A stretch of 64,000 nt of DNA. It comes from Argentina anserina. Lineage: Eukaryota > Streptophyta > Magnoliopsida > Rosales > Rosaceae. Of the stretch, positions 1-11,639 are shown piece by piece. Under the pieces are notes generated by a model that had not been told where the DNA came from, searched no databases, and saw nothing but the letters and a program-made list of their open reading frames with translations. The stretch's first letter is position 1. Every line of letters starts with the position of its first letter. Both the position numbers and the translations under genes were made by a program. The stretch spans positions 25,296,001-25,360,000 of the forward strand of contig NC_065876.1 in assembly GCF_933775445.1 (NCBI RefSeq), given 5' to 3'.

Positions 1-277
1 GCTGAAATAAATGTCCCAATTTAGGGAAAAAATGCTTTCAGCATTGATCTCACATCACCAATAGTATTAGAAGTTTTAAAGATAAGGGATTGATAGTTAA
101 AACATCTATTAGAATGCACAAGTTCTTCACTAGCATCGTACATAATCATCATAAAATGCACGTAAACGTAACAGTGATAAAACAATAGATGACTAAACCA
201 AATACCAGAGGCAGACTGGTTTTCTTAGTCTTAGTGCATTCAAACTACTTGAACAATGTCTCTTGATCTAGAGTTTA

Positions 278-477
278 TCACCATATTGTGTTCAAATTTA
301 TAAGGCTAAAGGAATCTCTATGTTCAGTTGTTGGAGGTGGACGCAGCGGGGCTGGAGGGCACCTAACTTGTTCTGGTGGAGTCAGCTTTGATCCTTTGTC
401 CTTTGGAGTAGTTGAGATGTCCGCTTGTTGGCATCGGCGGTTTCATCAGGCACTCGAGCATAATCTGAAGAACTCAT
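278..477 (-). pseudogene. Possible SIAMESE-related (SMR) CDK-inhibitor fragment
   Basis: Read on the minus strand, an ATG at 477 opens a short frame beginning MSSSDYARVPDE that stops after about 31 codons. A neighbouring frame, ending at a TGA at 278-280, encodes TPKDKGSKLTPPEQ followed by VRCPPAPLRP. A threonine-proline pair followed by a CPPAP motif is characteristic of SIAMESE-related proteins, small plant inhibitors of cyclin-dependent kinases. The two frames join only if one base is gained or lost near position 415, so this is either a frameshifted copy or a chance resemblance. The expected length of this family is about 60-130 aa. I am not sure of this call; the motif match is short. 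Confidence 0.3.
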
Positions 478-648
478 ATTGTGAGAGCAAATTGACTAAT
501 AACTTGTAGATAAATTTATGAGAATAAGAGAACCCAAAGGCCTCTATACATATAGGCCTCGCTTTTTCCTCACTACCAGAGGAATTTTATGGTAATTTTT
601 GAAAAAAAAATAACAGGGATATTTTTTTTTTGAAAGTCAGCACTATTA

Positions 649-712
649 TTAAGCACATTTATATGTGACTCCAGTGTGGGTGTTGGTGGTGGCCATATAT
701 AAATGTGCTTAA
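649..712. repeat. Short near-perfect inverted repeat (hairpin)
   Basis: The arm TTAAGCACATTTATATG is followed about 30 bases later by its near-exact reverse complement, CATATATAAATGTGCTTAA. It could be a small MITE remnant or a stem-loop in a transcript. Nothing around it identifies a host gene. Confidence 0.45.
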
Positions 713-1430
713 CACTCAAATTTTTTGTTGTGGATAATTTCTTAATTCAAAAAGGAAGGGGAAAATTTTAAACAGTACCTCACCTGTGCTGAAGTCTAAC
801 CGTGTTAAATCCCCCACAACACCCAAGAATCCAGACACTAGCTAGAGTCATCAACTTCTTGCAAACATCATCTGCTCAACAACAGTTATTTTTTAAAATC
901 CATTAGGTAAAGATGATCGAGCAGCCAAAATTTTGTGTGAAAAATTGAAGTGGTGGTGAATGAAGTTTGAAACATGCTAGCTGCCTAGCTCTAGTAATGT
1001 CGGCTTTGCATCTGAATGGTGTACGTGTGTATTAGAATCTTGAAATATTCATTCCAGTACTTGAACACAATGATAAAAACCCTTTCCCTCAAATCATGTT
1101 TCATATATATTCAGTGATCGATCAAAGCAAGTTCAATTGTAGCATGATGGCAAAAAACCAGACCTAGGTCATGTTAGAAGCTGAAAATCTAGCTAAATGC
1201 CCTAGCGGCCTAGCCTCTAGTCTCTTGCCTTCGAATCTTGAAATTAGAATCCCAACTTGTCCTGTCTTCAAGGCAAGAGATCTCTGATTCTGGAGAATCC
1301 TGCCTTTCTCTTGATTTCCTAATCAGACACTAGGGTATTCTTATTACGGTCAGGAGTTTATTGTTCTTATTCCCTAACGGAGAGAGATAAGATGCATCAA
1401 CCACTTACCCAATGTCTTTCCATCTTTGCT
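713..1430. other. Intergenic, no gene seen
   Basis: AT-rich sequence without a coherent open frame or recognisable RNA gene. It lies upstream of the MADS-box gene and probably holds its promoter. Confidence 0.5.
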
Positions 1431-1434
1431 ATGC

Positions 1435-1442
1435 CTATATAT
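1435..1442 (+). promoter_or_regulatory. TATA-like box upstream of the MADS-box gene
   Basis: The sequence CCTATATATGC lies about 105 bases before the MGKR start codon at 1547 and 35-40 bases before the upstream ATG at 1475. This spacing fits transcription starting near 1465-1475, which would favour 1547 as the translation start. Confidence 0.35.
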
Positions 1443-1546
1443 GCACTTCATGAAGATCAGAATAAAACTTAATAATGAGCAAAGCTATATATTATCGTAG
1501 GCAGATTAAGAAAGTGCCTGTCCCAACTCTCCTCTTCATCAGAACC

Positions 1547-3542
1547 ATGGGTAAGAGAGTTCCATGCACAGAAGACGAGAAAAGTGAAAAGAACGTATTA
1601 GCAAGAAATAAAAGGGATGTTAGTTTCTGCAAGAGGCGCAAGACCGTCTTCACTAAGGCTTCGAAGCTGTGCATCGAGCATGGCACCCAAATTGCCGTTC
1701 TTGTGTTGTCTCCGAGCGGTAAACCTTATGCTTTCGGACACACTTCAGTTGAAGGCTTGAAGCGGTTCTCAATCAGTACTTCAATGTTCAGCAAGAAGAA
1801 ACAAAACAACTAAGGGCTTCTGTGATTGATGAGGAACGAAATATGGTGGAGTGTATGAAGGAAGGGATCGAAAACGAGTTGGAAGCATGTCAAAAGAACT
1901 TTGCGTTGTTGAGAGGCCTTTATGAGAAAACCAATGAGAGACCGAATAACTCATTGAATCTGGAGTACAAACCATCGTGTGAAGAAGATCATATCATGCA
2001 TGGGTTGAGGAGTAGTTTGGGTACAAATATGGTGTCCCCAAATTACTTACAGGAGCCTGCTCCATGCCCCCAACCTAGTCTTCCCACACATAGCCTTCGT
2101 CTCAACGGCGGTTTAACTAGTGGCCGTGGCAATTATGTTGTTGATGATGACCGTGCATTCTATGGTAAGAACAACAATGGCCATCATGGATCTTCAGGGG
2201 GTGCAGAATACGCGGAGAATATATTGCCAGACTATTTGTCCCAGAGGTCGAGTTTGAATACGTTTTCCCCAAATTTCTTCAGTCACCCACCCCGTCCCTT
2301 GCCTAATTTTCGACATATGTAGTTTCTGTTAATGATTATCTAAGTAGCAGTGATGGCACTAATGTTCGTGGTGGTCACGCTTATGGTAAAAACGTTTATG
2401 GCTGCGAGGAATCTTCATGGGGTACACTATATGTAGAGAATGTAGGGCTGGGAAATGATGTTGCTCGTTATGGTAGTAGGGCTTCAACGGCGAGCTACTT
2501 GTCCGGGAGTTTGAGTTCAGACAATACCTTATTCGTCAAGCCTCCCTGTCCCTTGCTTAATATTTCGACACCCGTCTCTTCACCTGTCAGACATCCAAGT
2601 AGTACTAGTAGTGATCAAGCACAGGGTCGGGACATTACCTATGGAGAGGGATGTTATGGAGTTTTGCGGAACATAGAGCTAGGGCCTGGTGATCCTGATG
2701 ATGAAAATCCCTTTGAGGCTCCGATCTACTTGACCGGGAGTTCAAGTTCAAACAATTCCGTAATAGTCGACTCTCCCCGTCCCTTACCTATTATATCAAC
2801 ACCTATTCCTTCACGAGAATGCAGCGATGATCAAGCATATGGTGAGGACATGTCTGGAGAGGGATCATATAACGTTTTGCAGAATATGGAGCTAGGTCAA
2901 GATTCCGATAATGTGGACACATCCATTTGATGAGGTAACAATTAACTTGTCCGGGAGTTCGAGTTCAAATAATCTCTTGTTCATGGACTCTTCATGTCCC
3001 TTACCTAATACCTCACCTGTACCTTCACTCGACAACTATCTCCGTTGTACTGAAGATCAGGCGTGGGGCGGTGACATTAGCAGTTGGGAAGGATCTTATG
3101 AAGTTTTGGGGAATATAGGGCTTGGCCAGGATGATCCTGACAATGGCAATTTTTTCGGTTCTATAATCTTCTTGCCCGGGCATTCGTGTTCAAATCCTCC
3201 GTCCCCAGATTCCTTATTTCCAGCTGTCCCTCGCCAAAGGTTTTTGACGATGATGAAGATTTAACGTGTGTGCCAGTTGATGTTTTATCACCTGGAGTCA
3301 TGGTTTGCCAATCTACCAGTGGCGCTCTCGTTGGTTCATAATCAGATTCAGTGGAGCACAACTATATGAATGTCAATTGCAACTACTCTGACTCGAAAGT
3401 CAGGTCGTCGTCATCAGACTCAACGCAGCACAATTTCCATGGACGTTGCAACAACTACGACACACTGATCAGGGCAACAACACAGTCAGCACAGCACAAT
3501 GCATATTCATGGACAATGCCACTACGTAAGGGACGTGCATAA
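1547..3542 (+). pseudogene. Type I (M-alpha, AGL62-like) MADS-box gene, frameshifted
   Basis: The frame starting MGKRVP encodes a type I MADS domain: KRRKTVFTKASKLCIEHG, then AVLVLSPSGKPYAFGH, the FGHxSVE ending typical of the AGL62 group. Such proteins are nuclear DNA-binding factors, mostly acting in female gametophyte and endosperm. After GLKRF the frame hits a stop at 1811-1813. Shifting frame near 1768 gives the expected NQYFNVQQEETKQLRAS coiled region, and the frame then stays open to 2322, so one base has probably been lost. Beyond 2322 the same type of sequence continues in broken frames to about 3542. The codon at 1475 also opens this frame, but the 24 extra residues are unlike MADS proteins, so I take 1547. 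No intron is needed, as is usual for type I genes. An assembly error could mimic the frameshift. Confidence 0.75.
2237..3260 (+). repeat. Tandem C-terminal module repeats of the MADS gene
   Basis: A module of roughly 215-265 bp recurs about five times, with starts near 2237, 2500, 2731, 2947 and 3171. Each copy begins with a version of YLSGSSSSNN, followed by a PRPLP-like stretch, then an acidic part with GEGSY and NxELG. The copies have diverged and are partly out of frame with one another. The module has no similarity I recognise to a known domain. Confidence 0.7.
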
Positions 3543-3696
3543 TTTTCAATTAGAGTATTATATCATCAACTGATTTCCTTTGCTTGTTGTTATGCAATTT
3601 TTAGGTATGTTATTGATTAGTTTACTTCATATTTCTATTTTCTAATATAATAATTTACTTTGTGCATATTCATACTACCTACAAGTGTCTTGATCA

Positions 3697-4155
3697 CTTA
3701 TTGTTCCAGTTTTGACGTAAACGTCAAACTCACTAATTTGTCTTGATTTGGTATTAATGCAATACCTGGAATAAGGTATTGGTTAGTGAGTTCACTATTT
3801 TCCGATCCTCTGGGAAAAGAAATTAAAAGAAAGTATTTCCGGAATAGAATAAAAAATAGGGAGGAAAGTAGTTGCTCTCAAAATTCAAAGTGTTGTGATT
3901 TTAATTAAAAATCATCTAGAAAATATTCTCGCTGTCTCCCAACAACTTATTGTTCTAGTTTTGTAAGTTCCATGAACTCACTAACCTTACTACCTTATTG
4001 GATTATTCCATGCAATAACATACTCCTCCATTCCTCTGGCATGCAAAAACAAAGAAAGTACGTATTTCCCAATAGAATGAAAAAATAGGGAGGCAAATGT
4101 TGTGAATAGTAAATAAAATCGTTTAGAATATATTCTCGCCGTCTGAGCCTGTCTC
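3697..4155. repeat. Diverged direct duplication 3' of the MADS gene
   Basis: The segment starting CTTATTGTTCCAGTTTTG near 3699 recurs near 3947 as CTTATTGTTCTAGTTTTG. Matching landmarks follow in the same order in both: a GAACTCACTAA-like string, an AATAGGGAGG string and a terminal ATATTCTCGC string. The unit is about 210-250 bp and the copies are well diverged. No coding sequence is seen here. Confidence 0.5.
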
Positions 4156-4501
4156 TCAACGAATTCTAGAATTTTTTTTGCATGACGTTGGAACAAATCG
4201 AAGGTACCAAATTGGAAAGAACTCATTCACGACAATACCTAGTGCCACGCTGCCACATCAAATTTATATTCGAGACGTAAAGGTCCGAAGGTGCATAATT
4301 CACGCGAAGAAAAACATTATGAAATTGATATGAAATGATCGGTGAAACCTCAAGGTTTATCGATAGGTAATGAGTAACAAATTTTTGCTCGTGTTTATGA
4401 AGCAACGTATTACTATAATTATTCTTTGTATTTGCAATTCTAGAGCTTATTGTTGGGTAATTCTTTCGTGAACATGTTTCTAAGACATATTGACTAATTA
4501 C

Positions 4502-5060
4502 TAGGGCTGTAAACGGTTCTAAAACAGTCAAAAATATGTGGAACCGTAAACCGAATTGTGTTATTTAAACGGTTCGATTTTTTATTTTTCATAATAGGAA
4601 CCGTTTGGTTCGGTTCCTAACGGTTCTGGTCCCAAAACGGTTCCAAAAAAAAACCTGTAACTGAAACTCTGTATAAATAATTAAACATCAATGTTTCTTG
4701 ATGATATTGACAATATGCAATTGTGAAAGTCTGTAACAAAGTAAATCAACTAATACTGCTACTATCTAGAGTAATTTGCTTCATGATTACAAATTTACAA
4801 TCATTCAATCAACATTCAAGTTTTCTTCATAAAGTACTAAACTCACTAGGGCTGTTAATCTGTTCTGGTTCCTAAAGGAACCGTTGGAACCGAACCAATT
4901 AACACCAGTTCAGTTCGGTTTGTAGGAAAAAAATGAAGGTATAATAGTAGAACTGAACCGTTTGAAAACAGTTCGGTTCGGTTCGGTTCTAAATTCTTAA
5001 ATGCATATGAACCGTTGGATTTTAAGTATAACAAATACTAACCGTTAGATCTTAATCTTA
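4502..5060. mobile_element. hAT-like transposon remnant with CGGTTC/GAACCG subterminal repeats
   Basis: Two stretches begin with TAGGGCTGT (4502 and 4847), a terminal-repeat type seen in plant hAT elements. Both are followed by many copies of AACGGTTC and its reverse complement GAACCGTT, which resemble hAT subterminal transposase-binding repeats. I cannot find a matching right end or 8-bp duplication, so this is probably one or two truncated left ends. Confidence 0.45.
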
Positions 5061-5094
5061 GACCCACTTTCCCTTCACTCTTCACTTACCCTAA

Positions 5095-5290
5095 TCGAGT
5101 AGTCGCAGCCTCAAGCCTGCACTCCCGCAGTCTCCCTCAGTAGTCTCGCAACCCGCACTCCCGCACTCCCCCCAGTCTCCCCCGGCCCCCGCAGTCTAAT
5201 TACCCGCACTCCCGCAGTCTCTACTCTCTAACTCTCTATCTGAGTACCTGTCTCTCTCACTCTCGAAGTCTCGATCTCGTTCCAAAATCC
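5095..5290. repeat. Pyrimidine-rich low-complexity tract
   Basis: Imperfect repeats of CCCGCACTCCCGCAGTCTC type fill this stretch, followed by CT-rich sequence. It directly follows the hAT-like remnant and may be part of its leader region. No coding sequence is seen. Confidence 0.4.
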
Positions 5291-5594
5291 AAACTCTCAG
5301 CCCTCTACAGTGATTGCAGTCTGCCCATAGCCACGAAGACCCAAACAAGAAAAAAACCTAGGAGATGGAATATGGTCTAGACTCCGGTCTCTGGAGATAA
5401 ATCTTGTTAACAGTTAACTGAAAAAAACAATAACAAACGTGAATAAAATTTTCCCAACAATTTTAACAAAACAAAAAACAACAAAATTTTCAACGTAATC
5501 TGTAAAGCTCCACCACTTGCCACGTGGACAACCCCCCAAGTGAGAGAGCTTTTGCCTTCTTTGTTTCTAATGGGGTAAATAAGGGGTTAACCTC

Positions 5595-5690
5595 TATATA
5601 TTCTATATTCGACGGTTGACAACATATATTATTTTTCTAACACCACTCACAAAATAATATCGACCGTCGGATGTAAGATGTATAACACAC
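5595..5690. repeat. Imperfect inverted repeat, MITE-like remnant
   Basis: The arm ending ATTCGACGGTTGA pairs with the downstream ATCGACCGTCGGAT stretch over about 25 bases, with a loop of roughly 45 bases. It lies about 260 bases upstream of the NET2 start codon. Confidence 0.3.
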
Positions 5691-5951
5691 ATTGATGTAT
5701 ACTAGAATTTTCCGTAAATAAGACCCTAATAATCCATCAACACAAAGTTTTGAGCTTTTCAACACAAGGATCCATCAACACCAATAATCCAGGCGAAGCA
5801 TTCTCCCAACCTAGTTTGGTCCTCATTAACCCATTGTCCAAACCTTCATTTCATTTCTTTCCTTTGATCACATTCCTTAGTTTATGAATCCATGATCATT
5901 CTCTTGGTTTTGTCTCCAATTAGTTTCTAGGGAAGAAGAAGTGAGAGAGTG

Positions 5952-8900
5952 ATGTTGCAGAGAGCAGCAAGCAATGCATATTCATGGTGGTGGGCCAGCC
6001 ACATCAGGACCAAGCAGTCAAAATGGCTCGAACAAAACCTTCAAGGTTTGTTATACGTATGTGTATATGTATGTAACACATAATGTGTATGTCTGTGTAT
6101 AATGACATCTGCTCTGTATATTTGGTGTTTCTGGTAATGTGTTTGAATATATTTTTTTCACTCTCTTTTCTATTCATCATCTGATTATAAAAAGCAGAAC
6201 GTTACCTTTCATCTTTGATTTCCCTTCTTTAGACCTAAACTCTTTGGATTTACTATGTTATCATTGTCATGTGGAATTGACTCCAGAATCCTCAATAAGA
6301 AACTATTCCTATCCTAGCAATTGTGATTTTATCTACAGACACGTCTGTTGGATTAATTGTTGATCACTGGAGATTTAGTTGAGCAAGGAACATGAAGACA
6401 TAAGGTGTAGAAATGTAATCGAAACCTTTAATGACTTACAACAAGGGGGTCAAAATGGAATCAGTGAATCTAAAGAGCATGGTTCATATTAGATCGATTG
6501 CAGTTACCTTCCAAATCCTAGAGTTTTGAAGTGATAGAAATCTTCTTCCATAAGTTAATCATCTGAATAGCTAGGCTGCTGCTATTTTTTTTCCTTGTCA
6601 TTCATTAGTAGTTTGTATTTTGTGACTCGAATTAGTTATGCGGTTTCTGCATGCTTGGTAAGAACTTGGTAACTTTGGGATTAAACTGACATTACAAGGT
6701 CATAAAATTACAGATATGGAGGAGAAGGTTCAGAGCACACTCAAAATCATTGATGATGATGGGGACTCGTTTGCAAAGAGGGCTGAAATGTACTACAGGA
6801 AGAGGCCAGAGCTAGTGCTCTTTGTTGAAGAATCCTTTAGGGCATACCGAGCTCTAGCAGAGAGATATGACCACTTATCAAGAGATCTACAGAGTGCCAA
6901 CCGTACCATTGCCACTGTCTTCCCAGAACGAGTTCAATACGCAATGGAGGATGAGGATGATGAAACTGCTTCTCAAACGTCGATTTCTTCCAATGATACC
7001 AATAAAGCCTATTCTGATGTAAACAAAGCAAGCATCCCAAAAGTCCCCAAGGGGCCAGATAAGTCCATGTCACTCTTGAGGAAGGGCGCGGCTCGAAGAC
7101 TTCCTAGCTCTCCTAAACCTGCCGCAGGTCCCCCAAGGTCGGGGCTGACGAAAGAAGAGGCATCGGAAGAAATTGATAATCTTCATAAGGACATTTTGGC
7201 ACTGCAAACTGAAAAGGAATTTGTAAAGACCTTGTATGAACGAGGATATGACAGGTACTGGGAGTTTGAGAATGAGATCACGGCAATGCAAAAAAGAGTT
7301 TCCAGCTTGCAAGATGAGTTCGGCATTGGCACAGTTATTGAAGATGATGAAGCTCGAACTTTGATGGCAGCCACAGCTCTAAAATCATGCAAAGAAAGCT
7401 TGACTGATTTGCGGGAAAAGAAGGACATATCAGAAAAAAAGGTACGAGTTGAGGGCAAAAGGGTGAGGGAAGCCTGTAAAAAGTTCGAGAACCTCAAGCA
7501 TGACTTTCGTTCAAAAGGCGCAAACTGGTCTGATGCTGATGATGAGCAAGAGTCTGAGATCAGTGATCTAGAATCAATAAGTGTAGATAGTGAGAGGCGT
7601 GACAAGAAGTTTTATCAGGCTAAGATGAATGATCGACTCGAGGCTCTGACTATGACAGAACTGGCAGAGAAAATTGATGGACTTGTGAACAATGTTGTGT
7701 CGCTGGAAACTGCAGTCACTTCTCAGAATGCTCTTGTACACAAATTACAATCAGAAACAGATCAACTTCAGGCAAATGTTCGGAGCTTGGAAGAGGAAAA
7801 GGAAACTCTGATGGAAAGTGAGGAAACTTTGAAAATAAGGCTAAAGGAAATGGAGGAGGAGTTGACTAGAGTAAAAAAATTAAACAGGACTTTAGAAACC
7901 CAAAATATCAACCTCGAAGTGCATTTCACAGAAGCTTGTAGTAAACTAGATCATCTCTCTAGCAAATTGAACAATGTGAAGCATGATGTGGAGGAAGAGA
8001 GTGCTCTACTATTCCAGGAATTGACAGCACTTGATAACAAACCAGAGGAGTTGAAAGATGATTCTTCAGTGGTCTTAGAAGACAAAGTGATAGACAAAGA
8101 AGAGATTTCAAAATCTCTCACGGGTGAAGAAGAGGAAAATAAACCTGATACAAGAAATAGCCTTGACTTAGCACCGCCGCAGGAAGAGGGTGACACCAAT
8201 CTTGTTGAATCACAGGAGTTGGAGCAGGAAAATGAAGGAGGTCAACCCAACTGGAGACAACTATTTCTAAAAGGTTTAGAGGATAGAGAGAAGATCCTGC
8301 TGGAAGAGTACACTTCAATTCTTCGGGATTATAAGGATGCAAGGAAGAAGCTAAGCGAAGCTGAGAAGAAACACCGGGATAACCTCTTTGATTTGGCAAT
8401 GGAGATAAGGGATTTGAGGAGTGTGATTGCTGCAAAGGACAAAGAGATTAGACTTCTAAAGCAAAAACAGAACTCCCCAGATATCAACCCGGAAGATAGT
8501 CCATGTTCGACAGTGTATAAGTACCCGAATAACGATGTCCCCTCGGAGAGCCCAACTCAAGTTGGCACATCTCCATATTCTATTGGTCCATCGCTGAATG
8601 TGCTTAAAGATACACTGGCAGACATCCTTGGTGAAACCAATGAAAAATTGGAGGACTCACCAGGAAACTTGAAGGTCACAGCTCAAAAGGAAGAAGGAAA
8701 AACAAGCAGGAAAAGGCATGCTGTAAGATCCCATTCCTTTTCAGCTATTGAAGGAAGACTTCGTACAGACATTGATGAACTGCTGGAGGCGAACCTAGAA
8801 TTCTGGTTGAGGTTTAGTACCTCAGTTCATCAGATACAAAAGTTCCAGACTTCGATACAGGATTTACAGTCAGAGTTGAATAAAATGAAGCAGCATGCTC

Positions 8901-9463
8901 TACATTCAGATGGCAAGCCAATATATAGACACCTGAGAGAGATAGAAACTGAATTATCATTATGGATGGAACACAATGCAGTGCTGAAGGAGGACTTGCA
9001 TAGCAGGTACTCATCTTTAAGCCACATTCAAGATGAGATATCGAGACTTTCCAATTTAAGTTCCGAAGGGGAGCTTATAAGCAAATACCAGGCAGCAAAG
9101 TTTCAAGGCGAGATTCTCAACATGAAGCAGGAGAATCAAAAGGTTGCAGAAGAACTGAAAGCAGGTCTTAACCGTGTCAAAGGACTCAAAGTTGAGGTCG
9201 AGAAGACACTAGCAAAACTTGATGAGGAACTTGGCATGTCAGCATCAAGTGGTACACCAAAACGATCTACAAGTAAGGCTCGAATTCCCTTGCGGTCTTT
9301 CTTGTTTGGTGTCAAGGTAAGAAGAAGGCCATCACTCTTCTCAGGCCAGCAATCAATCTTCTCGTGTGCTGGCCCGTCATTACAGAAACAATCCAGCGAT
9401 GTGTCAGAAACTGCAGAACCACCACCACAACCACAACCACAATCTCCACCAGAAGCAATGTAG
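5952..9463 (+). CDS. NET2: NETWORKED 2 (NET2)-type actin-binding protein
   Basis: Exon 1 is 5952-6045, the intron is 6046-6713 (GT...AG) and exon 2 is 6714-9463. Joined, they give 947 aa. Exon 1 supplies AYSWWWASHIRTKQSKWLEQ and exon 2 continues with DMEEKVQSTLKIIDDDGDSF and KRAEMYYRKRPEL. Together these form the plant NAB (KIP1-like) domain, residues about 8-85, which binds filamentous actin. The rest is acidic, low-complexity sequence followed by long coiled coils (about 140-420, 500-600 and 690-850), then a basic stretch and a PQPQPQSPPEAM tail. NET2 proteins of Arabidopsis link actin to the plasma membrane, largely in pollen; tissue use here is inference. The early single intron splitting the NAB domain is typical. 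The first exon is too short to be obvious as an open frame. The gene converges on the LBD gene downstream. It appears intact. Confidence 0.9.
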
Positions 9464-10339
9464 ATGATCAGCTTATTATTCTGTTTATGATTTTAGTTTG
9501 AATCTCCTTAAAGTATTTTCAGACAAGAAAGCTAGTAATGCTGTTGTATTCCTTTCCATTTTATCATATGTTACTCATATAGGATTTTCATGAAGTATCA
9601 CGTTTAGGCTCTACATACAACTTATAAATTAGAGATTAGGCCAAATTACAAAGAGGAATAGTAGAATAGACTGAATGCTTCTTGTATATTGAATGAAAAA
9701 TTCTTACACTGAAATGTTCTATAAATAAGCTAACAAGAGTACAGTTAACCTATATTTGTACCTTAATAACGACATATTAAATTACGTTTTCAACACTTCA
9801 TATAAATATCGATTAATTTATCATAATGTGTCGGTAATTTAAGATTAAAAATCTCGGGTCTTACACTAGTTCCTACTAGGCATTAATCAACTAAGTAAAC
9901 ATATCAATACGATATCGATCCGGCCTTCAATCCCTCCTAAGGATTGGTACTCGCCACCTTTTTTTTTTGGACATACTCGCCACTTCAATTCCGGGATAAT
10001 CAACGGTATCAGCTTAATATACATGCATTACCCTTAATTTATAAATTTGTGAACAAAATTTACAATTCATCTAAACTAACTTTACAAAATTACAACGGTT
10101 CTATATGATTACAAATAATTAAACCATACCACGTCGATAACCCTCATCAATTTTAAAAATTTGTTGTACACTACTCTTAGAATTAACATTACCAAAATAA
10201 TATAATCACTCTATTTACCACATTTGTCGTCAAATATGTAAATGAGTGTCATATACATTAATACATATTATAGAATATTATTCCTTCATTTCCATGATTC
10301 TGATCGATTATGTCTAGAGTAGTGATTCCCAGAATGAGC
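9464..10339. other. Intergenic between convergent NET2 and LBD genes
   Basis: AT-rich sequence that must hold the 3' ends of both flanking genes. I see no third gene, RNA gene or clear transposon here. Confidence 0.5.
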
Positions 10340-11554
10340 CTAGAGCAGATGATCATCAAGGAAGTTCAAGTTGCTCTGATCGAGTACATTGCTGTGTGGA
10401 AGAGAGCTGGTGGTGAAGTTGCGATGATCGAGTGATTGCTGATACGAGAAGCCCTGTCCGTAGTGATCGGGTTTCGCCATTTCCTGGAGCTGTGGTTCAA
10501 GAAACGCCTTCTGGCATTGCATGTTGACAACCTCAGCTTGTGCCTTGGCCAACTGAACTTGAAGGTCACTCACTTGGTTTTGGAGATGGCAGATTGCCCC
10601 CGCACAACCATAAACAGGGTCTCTGATTCTTGCACTGGCCTCATAAACCATGCTGGTCACTGCATCAGACCTTTGGAACTCTGGAAGGTCCTGAAAAGAA
10701 AAGAAAAATAATGAATGATCTGGCCAATTATTTGTACGACGAAATTGGTCTTGATAAAGGAAAATGCTCTAGAACCCAGCCAACCCTTAATTTTTACAAC
10801 TTTTTCTTGATGAAATAGGATGAAGAAGGCTAACTTGATCAGATCAAAACATATGAATGCAAACCCAGAAAATGGACGAAAAAGGCTAACTCAATTGATC
10901 AGATCGACCAATCCAAATCTACAAGTTTGAATTGTTAATTGTACGTGAGAGTCTTCTCAATCTTTGCAGTTTTCCTTCTTGCACATTTAGTGTTGATTTT
11001 CCCTGATAAAGTAGAAAGATCGAATGATTAAAACGGAAATTAATCCATACCACTTTTGATATGTGCCTGCATGCATGACTAGCTACAAGTGTCTCAACTG
11101 TGTGAGCAACCCCTAACAAAATATCAAAAGTTAAAAGCCTCACCCACATCTAAATATCATATCAAAGTACAACCCCACGATCGAGTGGATCGACCCAATT
11201 TTTGGTCTAGATTAGTAAAGGCTTGACGGGTAGATATACCTGCAGGAACTTGATGATGTTGCTAGCACCAAAGACTCGATGAGCGATGGTGAACTTGAGT
11301 GGCTCAGAGGGAGGAAAGTAAGGAGCCAACACACAGTTTTCTGCACATCTTCTCCTCAGGCTTTTGCAAGCAGCACAAGGACTAACCACATGATTCTTGG
11401 GTTGTTTGGTTTGATCAGTTTGAGCTTGAGTAAGAGTTTGAGTTGGATTAGTTGGAGGAAAAGAAGATTGTGAAGAAGGAGAGTGATGAGAAAAAGGGAC
11501 TGATGGTGCACAAGTAGTTGTGTAACTGCTAGTGTCAGTACTGTAGTACTCCAT
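10340..11554 (-). CDS. LOB-domain transcription factor, LBD1/LBD11-like
   Basis: On the minus strand exon 1 runs from 11554 to 11240, the intron from 11239 to 10691 (GT...AG, phase 0) and exon 2 from 10690 to 10340, giving 221 aa. After an S/T/P/Q-rich N-terminus of about 55 residues comes the class I LOB domain. Its C-block is CAACKSLRRRCAENC (CX2CX6CX3C). The GAS block includes FTIAHRVFGASNIIKFLQ joined by splicing to DLPEFQRSDAV, then RIRDPVYGCAG and a leucine-zipper-like coiled coil (HLQNQVSDLQVQLAKAQ). This is a plant-specific nuclear DNA-binding factor of organ-boundary and vascular development. The sequence after the zipper is typical of the LBD1/LBD11 branch. The intron inside the LOB domain after KFLQ is the conserved position. 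A TATA-like stretch lies about 110 bases upstream (11667-11676). The gene appears intact. Confidence 0.92.
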
Positions 11555-11639
11555 CTATGCTAGCTTTGAAGCTTTGAGCTTCGTAGCTGCTTGTGAAAAT
11601 ATTCGAGGGAAAAGATAAGAGAGAGATGAGGTGATGTGG

